From Chrysopilus asiliformis (taxonomy: Eukaryota; Arthropoda; Insecta; Diptera; Rhagionidae), in NCBI GenBank assembly GCA_964034945.1, contig OZ035961.1:5438001-5502000 (forward strand): a stretch of 64,000 nucleotides of DNA. Direction: 5' to 3'. The notes beneath the pieces were generated by a model. It made no database searches and was not told the DNA's origin. It worked only from the letters and a program-made list of their open reading frames with translations. A program made the position numbers and the translations under genes. Position 1 is the first letter of the stretch. Each line of letters opens with the position of its first letter. Shown in pieces: positions 1-11,552 of the stretch.

Positions 1-1489
1 CTGCTACCTTTTTTTGTTCGTCTCGCATAAAAAGCTAAATCAAATAATGTATTTTCAGTTGCTACTGTTGTTGTTATAGTTGTTATAAAAATTTACACAT
101 TTATGTTACTAATAGCCATTGAACCGTTTAAGCCATTCGGTAAAAATCGGTTTCGCATTTAAAACACGACTTAACTGCAAGGAAAGAAGTGTCCTTTTTA
201 GAAATTTTGATTTTGATTATTTTTTTTGCTCGGAAATTAGAAAAGAACTTCAAAAAATGGTGCCCGACTATATTACTATAAAAAATAGCTGTGTATTTAT
301 AATATGCTGTGATAGAAACATGTTTAACTAACAAGACAACTTCAATTGAAAAAAAATTGGAAAAAATATAAAAAAAAAATTTTTTTTTCAAGTATTTAAA
401 GGATATCAAAAGAAAAGTTACAATCAACAATCTAAATCTTGAAAATAGACCATATAACAACTACTAAGAACGGTTCTTACACCGAATTACTTTACTGATA
501 TTGAAAGAGCAAACATTTTTCAAATTTGATCAAAATCTATATTTTATGTGCAACTTTAATCAAGTGCCAATTTGTGTATTCAAAAAAGATTTATAGAAAG
601 GAAAACCTAGAAAAATATTCTTGACAAATCGTAGTTTTTTTTTAAAAAAAAAAAGATACAAAAACATCAAATAGTGACGACGGTTGAGAATTGAATTTTT
701 CGCCGGATAACAGATGTACAATTTGCCGTCGGTAATGCCGATTTGGATCATATGATTTCTATTTGAAGGTATGTGATAATGCCTATTAAATTTTGTTTTT
801 ATTCGACTTTATTGTAAAATAGAATTTTGACTACACAGTACGAAAGAATTACGCACAGTACGAAAGATCTTTATGAAAAATAACACAATTTACGACGTAT
901 TATTGAAAATACTAAATAAATTTTGTTTCCGAACTATGGTCGTTTACATCCCTAGGATCAAAATGTCTTGTATAACTGTTATTAATCTAAAACTATAGAA
1001 AACCTCTTTGAAATTATTTAGCGTAAAAATATCCAAAACTTTTAAAACAGTCAAAATTTCATTTGAGATTAATCCTTTCGTGCCAAATGTTGCGAATACG
1101 TTCCAAGAAATTTGAATCATCCCAAGACAGTGCTCTGAAGTTTTGTTTGAAAAATTCTTAGAATTATTTTTCGGTTAAGAATTGTCAATAAATTCCGTCA
1201 CGCTAATTTTTAACCTTTCGAGCCTCCCGTCCCACACCTTTTTCGCGATTTTTTTGTACTGCCGGCCCCTTCTCCCCACCCAAGTGTGACGTATTTTGTG
1301 AACAGCCCCTTATACCTAACTAGCTGGCAAATCCATCGTAGTCGGCTTCAGAAGTAACTTAAAAACATTATACAGAATAACGGTATCTCTACAGGACTAT
1401 CCGCCTGGAATTTGAAAATTCTAACACCATATTCGTGATTAGTGACCCCGAAACCCACGAGTGACAATTTCCAGTCTCTCAACACGGAA
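1..1489. other. No gene seen
   Basis: AT-rich non-coding DNA with A and T tracts; a fragment of the dispersed GTGTGACGTATTTTGTG repeat is at 1240-1310. Small frames have no recognisable protein features. Confidence 0.6.
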
Positions 1490-2540
1490 AAAACATAGAG
1501 GAACCATTCCACCAAAATCGCATGCTCCAGTCCACCATAGATGTGATAAACGGCATAGTGGCCAAATATGGGAATCATTCCTATAAAAAAGGTGTGACAG
1601 CTCCCACATTTTTTAGGACACATTCCAACAAAAAGTGGTCGTATTCTTTTTTTTTTTGGTGTAACCATTCCCAAAATTATGGCAAAGACTCCAACGTGTT
1701 ACATGTGGGAGATTACTATATATGTTAGACTGGTTACGACAAAAATATGGCGACATTCCCTTTTGTAAAGGACACAATCCTATAAAACGTTGTAATGTCT
1801 CCATTGATTATTGGATTCTCTCCTATATATTCGCGACATTCTAATTTGAAATAGGACACGTTCCTATAATTATAGCACCAAGTCTAGGACTGGAGACTTT
1901 TTTTATTGGATCCTGTCCAAACTAAAGGGGGCAAACAAAATTTCGAGTTATCGAATATTCGAGATAGAGAAGTTCGGGGCCTCAAAATATTCGAGATATG
2001 AAATAGCTCGAGCAAAAAAAGGCCCCGTAATTAAAAATTTTCTCCGACACAAGTGTCAGAGTGTGGCACTAGGCAGGTCCAAGCTATATATACTCCGAGT
2101 TCGCAAACCACGTGTGAATTATAATCGAAGAAAAAATTCGACTTGAATTATCATATTCGTTGAATCCTATTTGCATAGGAATGAGTCCACCAAAACTTAG
2201 GATTCATTCCATTTTTTTTTTGTAGGACTGAGCCCTACATAATATTGGAGTCATTTCTAAAAACAGTGGGAATGATTCCATTCCATAATATAGTAATGTT
2301 TCCACCTCAGATTAGCAACGTCTCCAATGCAAACTAGGGACGAGTGCTACTTTTGTTGGAATGTGTCCATTCTTCTCTCAGCCCTGTTTACATAGTAATG
2401 ATTCCACGAAAAGTAGGACTAGTTCCAACATTTATGGAAGCCTTTCCTACAAAATGGCGCAATGACTCCTATAATCGCTTTCCACCATTTTATAGGAACG
2501 ATTACTATGTGGATTTTTTTCCGTGAAAAAGGACAGGATT
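1490..2540 (+). repeat. Degenerate quasi-periodic repeat region
   Basis: Short phrases of the type TATAAAAxGTGGGAATxATTCC recur every 25-30 bp over 1498-1915 and 2160-2525 (GGAATCATTCCTATAAAA, GGACACATTCCAACAAAAAG, AGTAATGATTCCACGAAAAG). The segment 1930-2150 does not follow the pattern. This looks like an old, diverged minisatellite; the small open frames over it are by-products. Confidence 0.6.
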
Positions 2541-2822
2541 TGTGCTAAAATCAATATTTTTAAGAAACCAAACCCTTATATATCCATCGCCCGTCGAATT
2601 TCGCAAAATCCCGTCTTAGTGAGCGTCTACATCATGGAAAGAAGATACTGTCAAAATTTAAGGATTCTAGGCTCAGAAAAATTTAGTAAAAATCGTTAAC
2701 TGGCTTCCTGCAGGAAAATTTAGCCTATGCTAGACGCGCGTTCACCTGCGTTAGAAGAAGTAAGAATGTGTCAACCTATGGCGGGAGAAATTCAAAAATT
2801 TAACCTGCAGCAAGTAAAGTGC

Positions 2823-2899
2823 ACGGGTTTACCTTAGAAAGGTATTTCGAGGATGTATTGACGGGTTTACCTTAGAAAGGTATTTCGAGGATGTATTAT
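2823..2899 (+). repeat. 39-bp tandem duplication
   Basis: Two adjacent copies starting ACGGGTTTACCTTAGAAAGG and ending GAGGATGTATT. Confidence 0.85.
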
Positions 2900-2989
2900 C
2901 ATGTAATGAATAACTCCGTCTGCCTGCTACAGACTCAAGTAACCTTGTAAAAAATGTTACTTGGATCAGCTTGATTTTTTTATGAGTGT

Positions 2990-3273
2990 ACACTCAGAAA
3001 AATGTCCAGGTCAACTTTTTGTCAGGTTAACTCTGACCGCTAGCTGGCTTACAGAGGTTTCCATTACATGACATTACATACTCGAAATGCCTATCTAAGG
3101 TCAACTCGTGCAGCTCCCAAGGCCCTACTTCACCTGCTGGTGGCTTAATTTCAGAATTTCTCCGACCACAGGTCAACACAGTTTTACTTTCCCTCATGCA
3201 GGCGAGCGGCGCCTGCCCGAGGCCAATTACGCCGTATGTAGGTCGTCGAGTTAGCCTCCATTTTTCTGAGTGT
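2990..3273. mobile_element. TIR element with CACTCAGAAAAATG ends and TA duplication
   Basis: The left end TACACTCAGAAAAATG and the right end CATTTTTCTGAGTGTA are inverted copies; TA on both sides suggests a Tc1/mariner-type target. The interior is more GC-rich than its surroundings and has no conserved frame, although chance frames of up to 117 codons cross it. Confidence 0.7.
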
Positions 3274-4928
3274 AGCTCCGACGGTTTGCGCTGGGCGTTG
3301 ATGAGTGAGGCAGTCAGTAGTGACAAGCATTTAATATCCTGTAAAGTGCACGCTCGATACAGTGAACTCAAAAAACCCAAGACTGTTCACTATGCTGAGA
3401 GCTCATTAAAACAACCGAATTTCCTTATTTCCGGAATCTTAGAAAGCATAAAAATTGAATATGATAATTGTATAGCTTCCTGCACTAAGAAAAGATTAAG
3501 AATTTGGTTTTTTGTGTGATAAAATGTGTCGGGGTTCGAAGGCCTATAATTAGCGTAATTATCTCTTAATGCTACTTTATAATAACACTATTGATTTTTT
3601 TTGTTTCAAGAAAACTTCCTTTTGATTTTAATGAAATCAAAATTTCAAATATAAACTCTAAAGTAATTCATTTGACCTCGAGTGAAATTTTCATGTTTGT
3701 TTTATTACCGCAGTAAAGATTTAAAGATATGAACGCGATAACGAATTTAAATTTATAAATAGTACCTACACGATTTTTTATTAATTGATTAGCGCAAAAA
3801 TGTCAAAAATAAACAATAAAAAAAAAGACTTGTTAAAGAGTTTACGAAAAAATGTAAAATTTCGTTACACTCACGAAATTTTAATTTTGTTTGAAATTCA
3901 AAAATATTTTTTATGGTTTTCTATTTTTCGCTCGACTAAAAAGCCCGCAAAATATTTCACACCATGTGATAAAAATTAATATAAACCGAACTTTTTTTTT
4001 CATTCTCGAATTTCAATTATAATTATGTAACCAAAGTGCGAATATATATTTTTCGTATTAATAAATTTGACAGCATCATACGCTGGTAATATTTCCCTCT
4101 AATTACTTTTCAAGTTGATGTCTGTTGTGTTATTCACAATTGAACTTTGTTTTTTTTTTTAATTTTTTTTTAATTTCATTTGACCAAGGTCTTTATAATT
4201 TGAATTGTGGTAAGGTGGAATAAGTTTCAAATACTTTTTTAGGGTTGGTTTGCAACTATCTACAGTAAAATTTGAAACAAAAAAAAAGATATGTTTACTT
4301 TTAGCACATTCACATTTAGAACAATTGTTCAAACAATTTTGTCAAAAAATATTCGTTCATCGGCATTTTTCTCGTTTCGTTGAAAATGTATAGACATAAT
4401 ATAGGTAAACATTTAATTACTAAATAGCCTAAATTTGATGTAATTTTTAGGTTTGATAATTTGGTGAAAAAATTAATTTGTCTCAAATATCTATAATTTA
4501 AAGTTTACAATTAAATCAATTGGCTCTGTTTTCGGGATTGGTTTTTTTTCAGACTTCACAAAGGCACCACCTTTTCTTGATCGGTTTTCCGTAAAATTCG
4601 TCAAGCAATTATGTTTTAGATAAAAGGAAATTTCCTCTGAAAATGAAAAAAATTATCTGAAAAATACGAACTCAGGACTATTTAAAACTTAAAATTTGCG
4701 TCCATTTTAAGTTCAATTTTCTTCTGAAATTTATAGTGTAGCTGTTTTATAATAAGTAGTGTTATTAACAGAAAATCACCATTTACTATTTTAAGTTCAA
4801 TTCAAGGCCATTTAAACTTAGGTGTGATATGGCTTTAAAGGTAATTTGTGTTTCGGAAAAAAGTACCTTTTGAATGCCATGGACGCTTAAATTGTCCTAA
4901 AAAAAATGCCAGAGACTCAAAATGTCTC
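3274..4928. other. No gene seen
   Basis: AT-rich sequence after the TIR element at 2990-3273; nothing beyond short A/T tracts and a fragment of the dispersed repeat near 3530. Confidence 0.55.
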
Positions 4929-4932
4929 TTAA

Positions 4933-5148
4933 CCCTAGACCCGTGTACTATAAAACTTCCAGATATTGTGTACTTGATCACCCGTGTACTTGGGCACTCA
5001 GATCTAATTCTAATAGAAAATGTATGTCTTGTTTGTTTAAAAATCATAAAAATGTGGTTTATTCGTTAAACAAGTAAGAAATACAATGGGAAAATATAAC
5101 CCCAAAAAATCGTTCTGGGCACTCAGTGCCCAGTACACGGGTCTAGGG
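4933..5148. mobile_element. piggyBac-like MITE
   Basis: 216 bp with perfect inverted ends CCCTAGACCCGTGTACT and AGTACACGGGTCTAGGG, flanked on both sides by TTAA (4929-4932 and 5149-5152). The CCCTAGA terminus and TTAA duplication are hallmarks of piggyBac. A TGGGCACTCAGTGCCCA palindrome lies near the right end. Confidence 0.9.
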
Positions 5149-5152
5149 TTAA

Positions 5153-6192
5153 AGCGCCGCCTCGGGAACATGATGCTCTAGGTAGGCGCCTTTATGCTAT
5201 CACCGCATCGCAATGCGTAGTCAATTAGCTTGGTAAACTATTATTCAAGAGCAGTAAAAGACAACTTTGTTGATGTTGTGTAGTCACAGCAGGTTTGATT
5301 TTGTCGTATACTCATCTAAAATTTACCTTCGGCTAGTGACGATTTTGGCGCCTTTCGCCTCCCCCCACCCCCACGACTCTGTCCTGATACTCACCTCCCC
5401 ACCAGTAAAAATTCTCGAGTTTGCATTAGATTTAAGTTCAATGATAAAAAATAAATAAAACCAAAATATATTTTGAAATTACGAAGGATCGCATTCAATT
5501 CGAGTGCAATAATAAATCTTATTCAGTTTAGTGGCAATAAAACAACCCAAAATCGCATATATGGCCAACCCATCAAATGTAAATAAGCGTTTAGCACCAG
5601 ATCACTACCCAACCGGAATTTGTAACATTCGAATGTGCACAAAAAAAATTCAACCTTTTTGGCATTTCGAATGTAATTTGAAAACATAAGAAAATTTTCA
5701 ATTGCTATGGGCCAATCGTCAAATACTTTATATGAGGATAGACCAATATTTTATTTAGGAAAATCCATTTGTGAGGGGAGAAGGAATGGTCCGTTTGGAT
5801 TTTGATGTATGGAAGGGTTGTGTGAAATCATGTTCTCAACACATTTCATGTTTAAAATTTTTCCAATTGATGCACCGTTTTCGAGAAAATAGGAAAAAAG
5901 TGTTGCATTTGTGTGGGGTGGGTGGTATCCTGAGCTGTGCTTTGGCATTAAAGGGTCTTCCCCTAAGTTTTGGCTCAAACTATAAAAAAAGAGTAGTCCA
6001 ACTAGATGTTGATGTATGGGTGAGATATGTAAAATACTATTCTAAACACATTTACTAGTATACATTTTTCAATACGAATCACCGTTTTCGTGAAAATTGC
6101 AAAGAACTGTTTTGTTTGTATGGGTAAGAGGAGAAGGAATGGCCTGACTTTGCCAGTTCAAGAAATTAGGCTTACTATTTACTAGAAATGCA
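5153..6192. other. No gene; old repeat fragments
   Basis: 5730-6130 carries two diverged copies of a phrase also found inside repeat A (TTTTGATGTATGGAAGGGTT, CACCGTTTTCGAGAAAATAG). The rest is plain AT-rich DNA. Confidence 0.5.
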
Positions 6193-6589
6193 ACCTATTA
6201 GAATTTCTCGGCTTATAAGGTCTGCAAAAACAACAAAATTATTATATTATCTTTGCGGATGTTTTCACATCCAAATTTCCCCCAACAGGTCGGACATGTC
6301 TGCCCTGAAAACCCATCAGGAGCCTGTTTCTGGTATGGAAAGCTGGCTCACCGTCATCAGAGCCTGCTTTGCCAGCTTCCACGCAGGCTTACAGGATTTT
6401 GGTGGAGTAAAACTCGATTTGAGTATTTATACTCCGATGCCACAAACCTTGTGCGAATTATAATGTTTAAGGCAACATAGTTCCATCAACCCAGAGCGAA
6501 TAAACTATTTAGTGTTTAACCATTGAACCATTTCTGATTCATGGTTTATACTCGACCTTTTAGCATTGAATCCTATTGGAATTTCTCGG
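6193..6589 (+). repeat. Repeat E, copy 1
   Basis: It begins CCTATTAGAATTTCTCGG and ends with the same 18-mer (one change) at 6572-6589. The interior (AGGTCGGACATGTCTGCCCT, GCAGGCTTACAGGATTTTGG) is nearly identical to 42468-42838. No promoter boxes or conserved frame were recognised. Confidence 0.75.
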
Positions 6590-6619
6590 CAACTGTAAAA
6601 AAAAGAAATGCAACTGTAA

Positions 6620-6890
6620 AAAATTTCAAGTATCTAGCTCAATCCCTTCGAAAGGTATGGTGTCCACGGACAGACAGATAGACAGACGGACGTATAAATA
6701 GACGGATAGACAGAAGGACAGACATACAGACAAACAGATAGATAGATAGATAGAAAGACAGACAGACAAAAGGACAGACAGACAGACAGATAGATAGGTA
6801 GACAGACAAACGGACAGACAAACAAATGGACGGACATGTGGAAATCAAAATGTTTTATCATACCAAACACCCTGATGTAGTTAATTCTTG
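6620..6890 (-). repeat. Diverged repeat A remnant with GACA microsatellite
   Basis: Reverse-strand relative of repeat A: CAAGTATCTAGCTCAATCCC, then a long GACA/GATA/GACG microsatellite at 6669-6834, then AAAATGTTTTATCATACCAA. Open frames on the reverse strand here, rich in Ser, Val, Cys and Leu, are the microsatellite read in triplets and not genes. Confidence 0.6.
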
Positions 6891-8421
6891 TGTCCAACAA
6901 TTGGTTGGATGCGTTACAAACAGTAAACTAAATCTGATATACTTCTACATGATTCTCATATAGAGTATAAAAAAGTTAATTTTTACTCTCATATATATAA
7001 CTATAGTCACATGTGCATAAAAATCACAAACTCTAAAACAAGCGGAGAGATGAATTAACCAGAAACCATGCCAAAAATTAAGATAATTAAATAATTTATA
7101 CCTTAACAAGGTCACACCATAGAATATAATAATCAAGTCGGGATTTTATAGTCTGACTCGTTAATGATGTTTCATATACATTTTAGTTTTATGCTATTTC
7201 GTTCAACGTTTGTATTTTAAACTAATTCTGTGTATGTTCATTGCATTGCTATTTTTTATTGCCGTAAAATACTGAAAAGATTCAAAAATGAAACCGGAGG
7301 AGATTTTTTTTTTGCTTCCCTAGAGTAGAAATACAAAAAACTAGAAATTTAAAACTGTTACGGGGCATGGCTTTTAGTATGACTTTGATGATATTATAGT
7401 AGGTATGGCCGCAAAACTTTACGATTGTAGTAATAAGCGTTTATCTACTTGTATCTATACCTATCTACTACCTAATTTATCTATTTATATCTACCTACCT
7501 AAATATCTATCTACCTTCAAGTATAATAGATAAGCAAACCATAAAAAAAAAGGTAATACAAATGTTTCAAAAAATTGTTTTCTTTCGCTCTCTCGCTCCC
7601 TCGCTTTGTGACTTTTTTTTAAACACATGAGTATTTGAAAATGTGCCTTTGAAAGATTTTTGCGAAAAGTTGTTTAGTAGTCAAACAACATCTAAACTAA
7701 GCCTTGATAGATAACTTTACTTGTATGTCACGTAGTTTTTAGTGTGCCTTCTTGCAAAAATTTCATCTTCAGTTTGTACAACATTCAAAAAAAAAAAATT
7801 TAAGAAAATCAAATGCGAAAAGTATAAATAAAAATTCGTACAACTGGTCGTCTTTTTTTTATTGTGTGTATTATACATTCATAATATTTGTATAGTTGAA
7901 TATGTACATTTATAGAATTTATTTAACGGTTAGATAGATATATAGATATATATTTGTTATAAACATCCAAGTTAAAACTTTTTCATGGTCATTGATTTGG
8001 AAACTTACCTATTTCTGCAAAAGTCATTTTTGGTAACCTTAAAATGAAAAAAAATATCGCCAAAAAATAAATATGCTTCCCTAACCTATTAAATACTACT
8101 CGACATTGATATAAATTAGAAATAAACATAAGTTGAATGTGATCACCTTAACCATCAAAGGTTATCGGAAAACAAAAACTCCGTCATTAGTAACAATTTT
8201 TTTTAATAATTCGTGAAATTTCAATAAATATCAAAGTTGAGTCAACTCAGATATTAATAAAATCTGGTTTAAATATGCTTGATAGAAATAAAATCCCTTA
8301 TTTTGTGGTCTAAATGGTAACGTTTCAAACGTTTCACTGGGTTTTTATTAAAGCCCTATCACACCTAAGTTCAAATGGTCTTAAAATTGTAAATGTTGAT
8401 TTACCGCTGGTAAAAGAGAGA
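6891..8421. other. No gene seen
   Basis: AT-rich, with short TATC/TACC-type microsatellite debris at about 7435-7530 and GATA-type debris at 7930-7955. Confidence 0.55.
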
Positions 8422-8556
8422 TTATTAGAAGAGAGCGGCACTACTTATTAGAAGAGAGCGGCACTACTTATTAGAAGAGAGCGGCACTACTTATTAGAAG
8501 AGAGCGGCACTACTTATTAGAAGAGAGCGGCACTACTTATTAGAAGAGAGCGGCAC
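8422..8556 (+). repeat. 23-bp minisatellite, six units
   Basis: Six essentially perfect units of TTATTAGAAGAGAGCGGCAC plus TAC. The lack of spacer variation rules out a CRISPR-like reading. Confidence 0.9.
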
Positions 8557-9952
8557 GATAAATTCCAGACGAATATCTGGCGCAAATTGGCGCAAATTCT
8601 TGAATTTAAGACCATTACGTGAAAAATTTGCGTATGCCTTTCTAAATTCGTGCTCTCAAATTTTTTTACCAAATTTCGATATCAATTTTTGAGCGAACAA
8701 ACGCATAGAAAAATTAAATATGTATTCTCAATCCGTCTAATATCCTGTAAATAATAAAAGAAGAATAGTTTTGGCGATAATTTTCGCCAGATTTTTTTTT
8801 TCTTATTTAAAAAATGTGTGAATTTTGATCGACTACAGAAGCGGCCGTCAAATAAAAACAAACCCTTGTTAATAGTTTTTTTTTGTGCAGATACACACTT
8901 CTAGTGACAGATACGTGACACACACGAAAAATACTAGTAAGGTGGATTTTTTCTATAAATCGTTAAAACTTTTAACTAAAAATTGAAAATAAAAAATTTT
9001 TAATATACCCAAATTTTGATTGTTTTAAATTCGATATAGTCAATTTCATATTCAGTTTTAATGGATATAGTGAAACATGTAAATCTCATATACACATTTG
9101 TAACTCTCCACTAACATCATATAAGTGAAGGGAAGAAAAAACTGGCTCAAATAAATGAATTAAAATTTGCTGAAACATATTCTGTGTTGACCCAAATCCC
9201 ACGAGTAAATATTTGGATCTCCATCATGATTTGAGATAAGTCTAGGAAAAGCTTTCGGTTATCTCAAATCTCACAAATATAATCTGTTGTACAATAAAAC
9301 CAACAAGAAAATCGAATGTAAAAAAAAATATGAGACTAAGGAAGGAGTGATAAATAAAGAATTTAAAGTTGGGACTATCTATAAATTATTGATGATTGAA
9401 ATTTAAAATTTGTGCGACGATTTAGATACGGACTTTGATTTCATTTGATCAAAATGGAGATTTTTCTATGGATTAGGGTGAAAAGTTCGCGTGCATCTAA
9501 TTCAAAAGTTTTTATGTTAAATAGATTTATTTACTGATGGTCAATAGCATCTACCTGACTTCATTGTATTAACAAATTAGATAGAATTCATTATTTGTTA
9601 GATGGTAGTCTATATTAATTCAATAAAATTATTACATATTTTAAATGCATAATGGCCCTTTTTAACTTCACGTATTACACACGGCTTCACTTCTTAGCGC
9701 GGTATTACACACGGCTTCACTTGTTAGTTTGTTTATAAAACTTAGTCTCAATTAGAAATTAATTCGCGATTTCTTTCATGGCATGTCATTGAAATGTTCT
9801 GTGAATACAGCATTTATCAGAATTTTTTGATATCCTGGGCAAAAATCCTCAGCGTGCACTGGAAACTCAAGAAAAAACAAAATGGCGGCCGGCAAACGAA
9901 CAAGCGAACTTCGTGTGGGATATTAAATGAAAACGTTAAGGATCAGAGTTAA
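8557..9952. other. No gene seen
   Basis: AT-rich DNA; only the two short element-C-like ends at 9667-9730 stand out. Confidence 0.55.
9667..9730 (+). repeat. Two short repeats related to the end of element C
   Basis: CGTATTACACACGGCTTCAC occurs at 9671 and again, preceded by TTAGCGCG, about 32 bp later. Both match the left end of element C (GCGGTATTACACACGG). They look like broken or duplicated element ends. Confidence 0.5.
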
Positions 9953-10213
9953 GCCTCAACCACAATTACGAGTTCGTGCGTGCGGAACCCACGCGGTGAA
10001 GATAAAAACTACACATTTATATGAGTAAATGTAGAATTGCGCGTTGCTCAGATGCGTTGCTCAGACGCGTTGCTCAGACGCGTTGCTCAAACGCTTTGCC
10101 GCGTCCCTGCCGCGTAGAGTAGGCTCAGTTTCTACGTTTAGACGCGGTGACAACTACTAGATGCCAAAACAAAATCATGCCGCACGCACGGACGTATGTT
10201 TCTGGTTCTAGCT
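9953..10213. mobile_element. TTAA-flanked MITE with imperfect TIRs
   Basis: TTAA at 9949-9952 and 10214-10217 flanks a 261-bp segment with imperfect inverted ends (GTTCGTGCGTGCGG near the left, CCGCACGCACGGAC near the right). It contains a four-unit 13-bp repeat. It lies between two similar stretches (GGAAACTCAAxAAAAA then CAAAATGGC) at about 9861 and 10225. Confidence 0.6.
10041..10092 (+). repeat. 13-bp tandem repeat, four units
   Basis: The unit GCGTTGCTCAGAC is repeated four times with small changes, inside the MITE at 9953-10213. Confidence 0.8.
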
Positions 10214-10217
10214 TTAA

Positions 10218-10610
10218 GCTATTGGAAACTCAAAAAAAAAAACAAAATGGCAGACGACAGATGGGAATTTATTCAAATCAAATAAGCAAAGTACCCATTG
10301 TGTGAGGTCTTAAATGATATAGCTTTGAAAAAAAAAAAAATAGTTTTTAACAAGCTTTTAAAAAGTACCAAAAATAATAATTTTAGGTAGGGTTTTGGCG
10401 TCAAAAATAAAAGCAAGATAAAAGTTGATACACTTAGACCCCATTCAGACACGGAGGTTTCTATTTCTATGGTGTTCTTCTTCGGCGTTCACACACAAAG
10501 TTTGCATTTGCGTGGAAATCGCGGTTAATACCGCGCGGAAACTGTGGTTAAAACCGCTCGGAATCCGGTATGTCTGAACAGCGTCTAACTCTCAAGGTTT
10601 CTATTTTACT
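10218..10610. other. No gene; possible old TIR fragment
   Basis: CCATTCAGACACGGA at about 10442 and the inverse-like TCCGGTATGTCTGAACAGC at about 10565 may be ends of a small element with GGTTAATACCGCGCGG inside. Support is weak. Confidence 0.35.
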
Positions 10611-10823
10611 ACTAGCTTGCATACCCGTCGTTGCCGGGTTAAGTTTTTTCATTTTTTTTTATGGTCTATGTTGGAGCTAAATTTCAGGCCAATCGGTTCA
10701 GTAGTTTCCCCGCGAGAGAGTAACATAGCGCAAAAACTAAGTTTCGAAATCACTTGACCCCCTTCCCTTACTCCCCCCACCCCTCGCGGTACTTTTCTGT
10801 ATGCCTATGTTGGAACCAGAATG

Positions 10824-10825
<2 letters not shown>
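10611..10825 (+). repeat. Repeat D copy, 3'-truncated at an ATT microsatellite
   Basis: It begins ACTAGCTTGCATACCCGTCG as in the other copies, follows the family to TGTTGGAACCAGAATGATTA, then passes into a perfect TTA/ATT tract. Confidence 0.65.
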
Positions 10826-10887
<62 letters not shown>

Positions 10888-10897
10888 TATTATTATT
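10823..10897 (+). repeat. ATT trinucleotide microsatellite
   Basis: About 20 perfect ATT units followed by a broken end. The poly-Tyr frame across it is a by-product. Confidence 0.95.
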
Positions 10898-10965
10898 TTA
10901 GAGCCCAAATCCCTACATAAAAAAGTTTTTTATTTTATGTTTAGTACACTTTAAAAGCTTGTTTT

Positions 10966-11552
10966 TATACCCGTACGGTGAAACCAAAGGGTATATTAAC
11001 TTTGCCTTACCGTTTGTAACGCCAAGATCCCGTCATCACACACAAAAATGAATTACACCAGTGTGTTTAGAATGATAAAAAAAAATTGAATTTTGCATGT
11101 CCGTCCGTCTGTCTGTCCGTCTGTCCGTCTGTCCGTCTGTCTGTCTGTCTGTGGCGCGGATTGCGGGTGCACGGATTGAGCTAGAGACTTGAAAGTTTGC
11201 ACAGATCCGTTTTTCGTAAAATGCGAGGCTAAGTTCGTTAATGGGCAAAAATGGACCATTAGGGGGGGGGGGGGGGGGGGGGTACCCCCCATACGAACGA
11301 AATCGTTTTTTGTGAATATCTCAAAAACGGTGCATCTTATGAAAAAAGTCCAAGAACAAAAGTTATTTGAGGTATGATTCTACATAAAACTCCCATACAT
11401 CAAAATCCGATTGGAATAAATTTCAAAAAATCTTATTGGAAAGTTTGACTTCAAAGTGGAATTTTGGTATAACTGTTCGAATTTTGATACGAATATCACC
11501 ATACGGGTCTCCAATGATTGCCAGATTGGCAATTATAGCTTTTGTTATGTTT
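10966..11552 (+). repeat. Microsatellite-bearing repeat A, copy 1
   Basis: It starts TATACCCGTACGGTGAAACC and ends after TCACCATACGGGT plus a small hairpin (ATTGCCAGATTGGCAAT) and AGCTTTTGTTATGT. The ACCCGTAYGGTGA and TCACCATACGGGT blocks are inverted repeats. Inside are a CTGT/CCGT microsatellite (11098-11153), GGATTGAGCTAGAGACTTGA, and here a run of about 20 G at 11262-11281. Four copies share the same ends. Confidence 0.8.

Noticed and set aside
3527..3545. tRNA B-box-like GGGTTCGAA phrases (also near 21067)
   Set aside because: No A box at the right distance and no cloverleaf could be drawn; they belong to a dispersed repeat.
6634..6900. 88-codon Cys/Val/Ser-rich reverse frame
   Set aside because: It is the GACA/GACG microsatellite of a repeat A remnant read in three-base steps.
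8422..8556. CRISPR-like array
   Set aside because: Units are contiguous with no distinct spacers, and the genome is eukaryotic; it is a minisatellite.
10966..11552. Repeat A as a Helitron, because of its 3' hairpin
   Set aside because: The hairpin is not followed by CTRR and the ends carry inverted repeats, which Helitrons lack.
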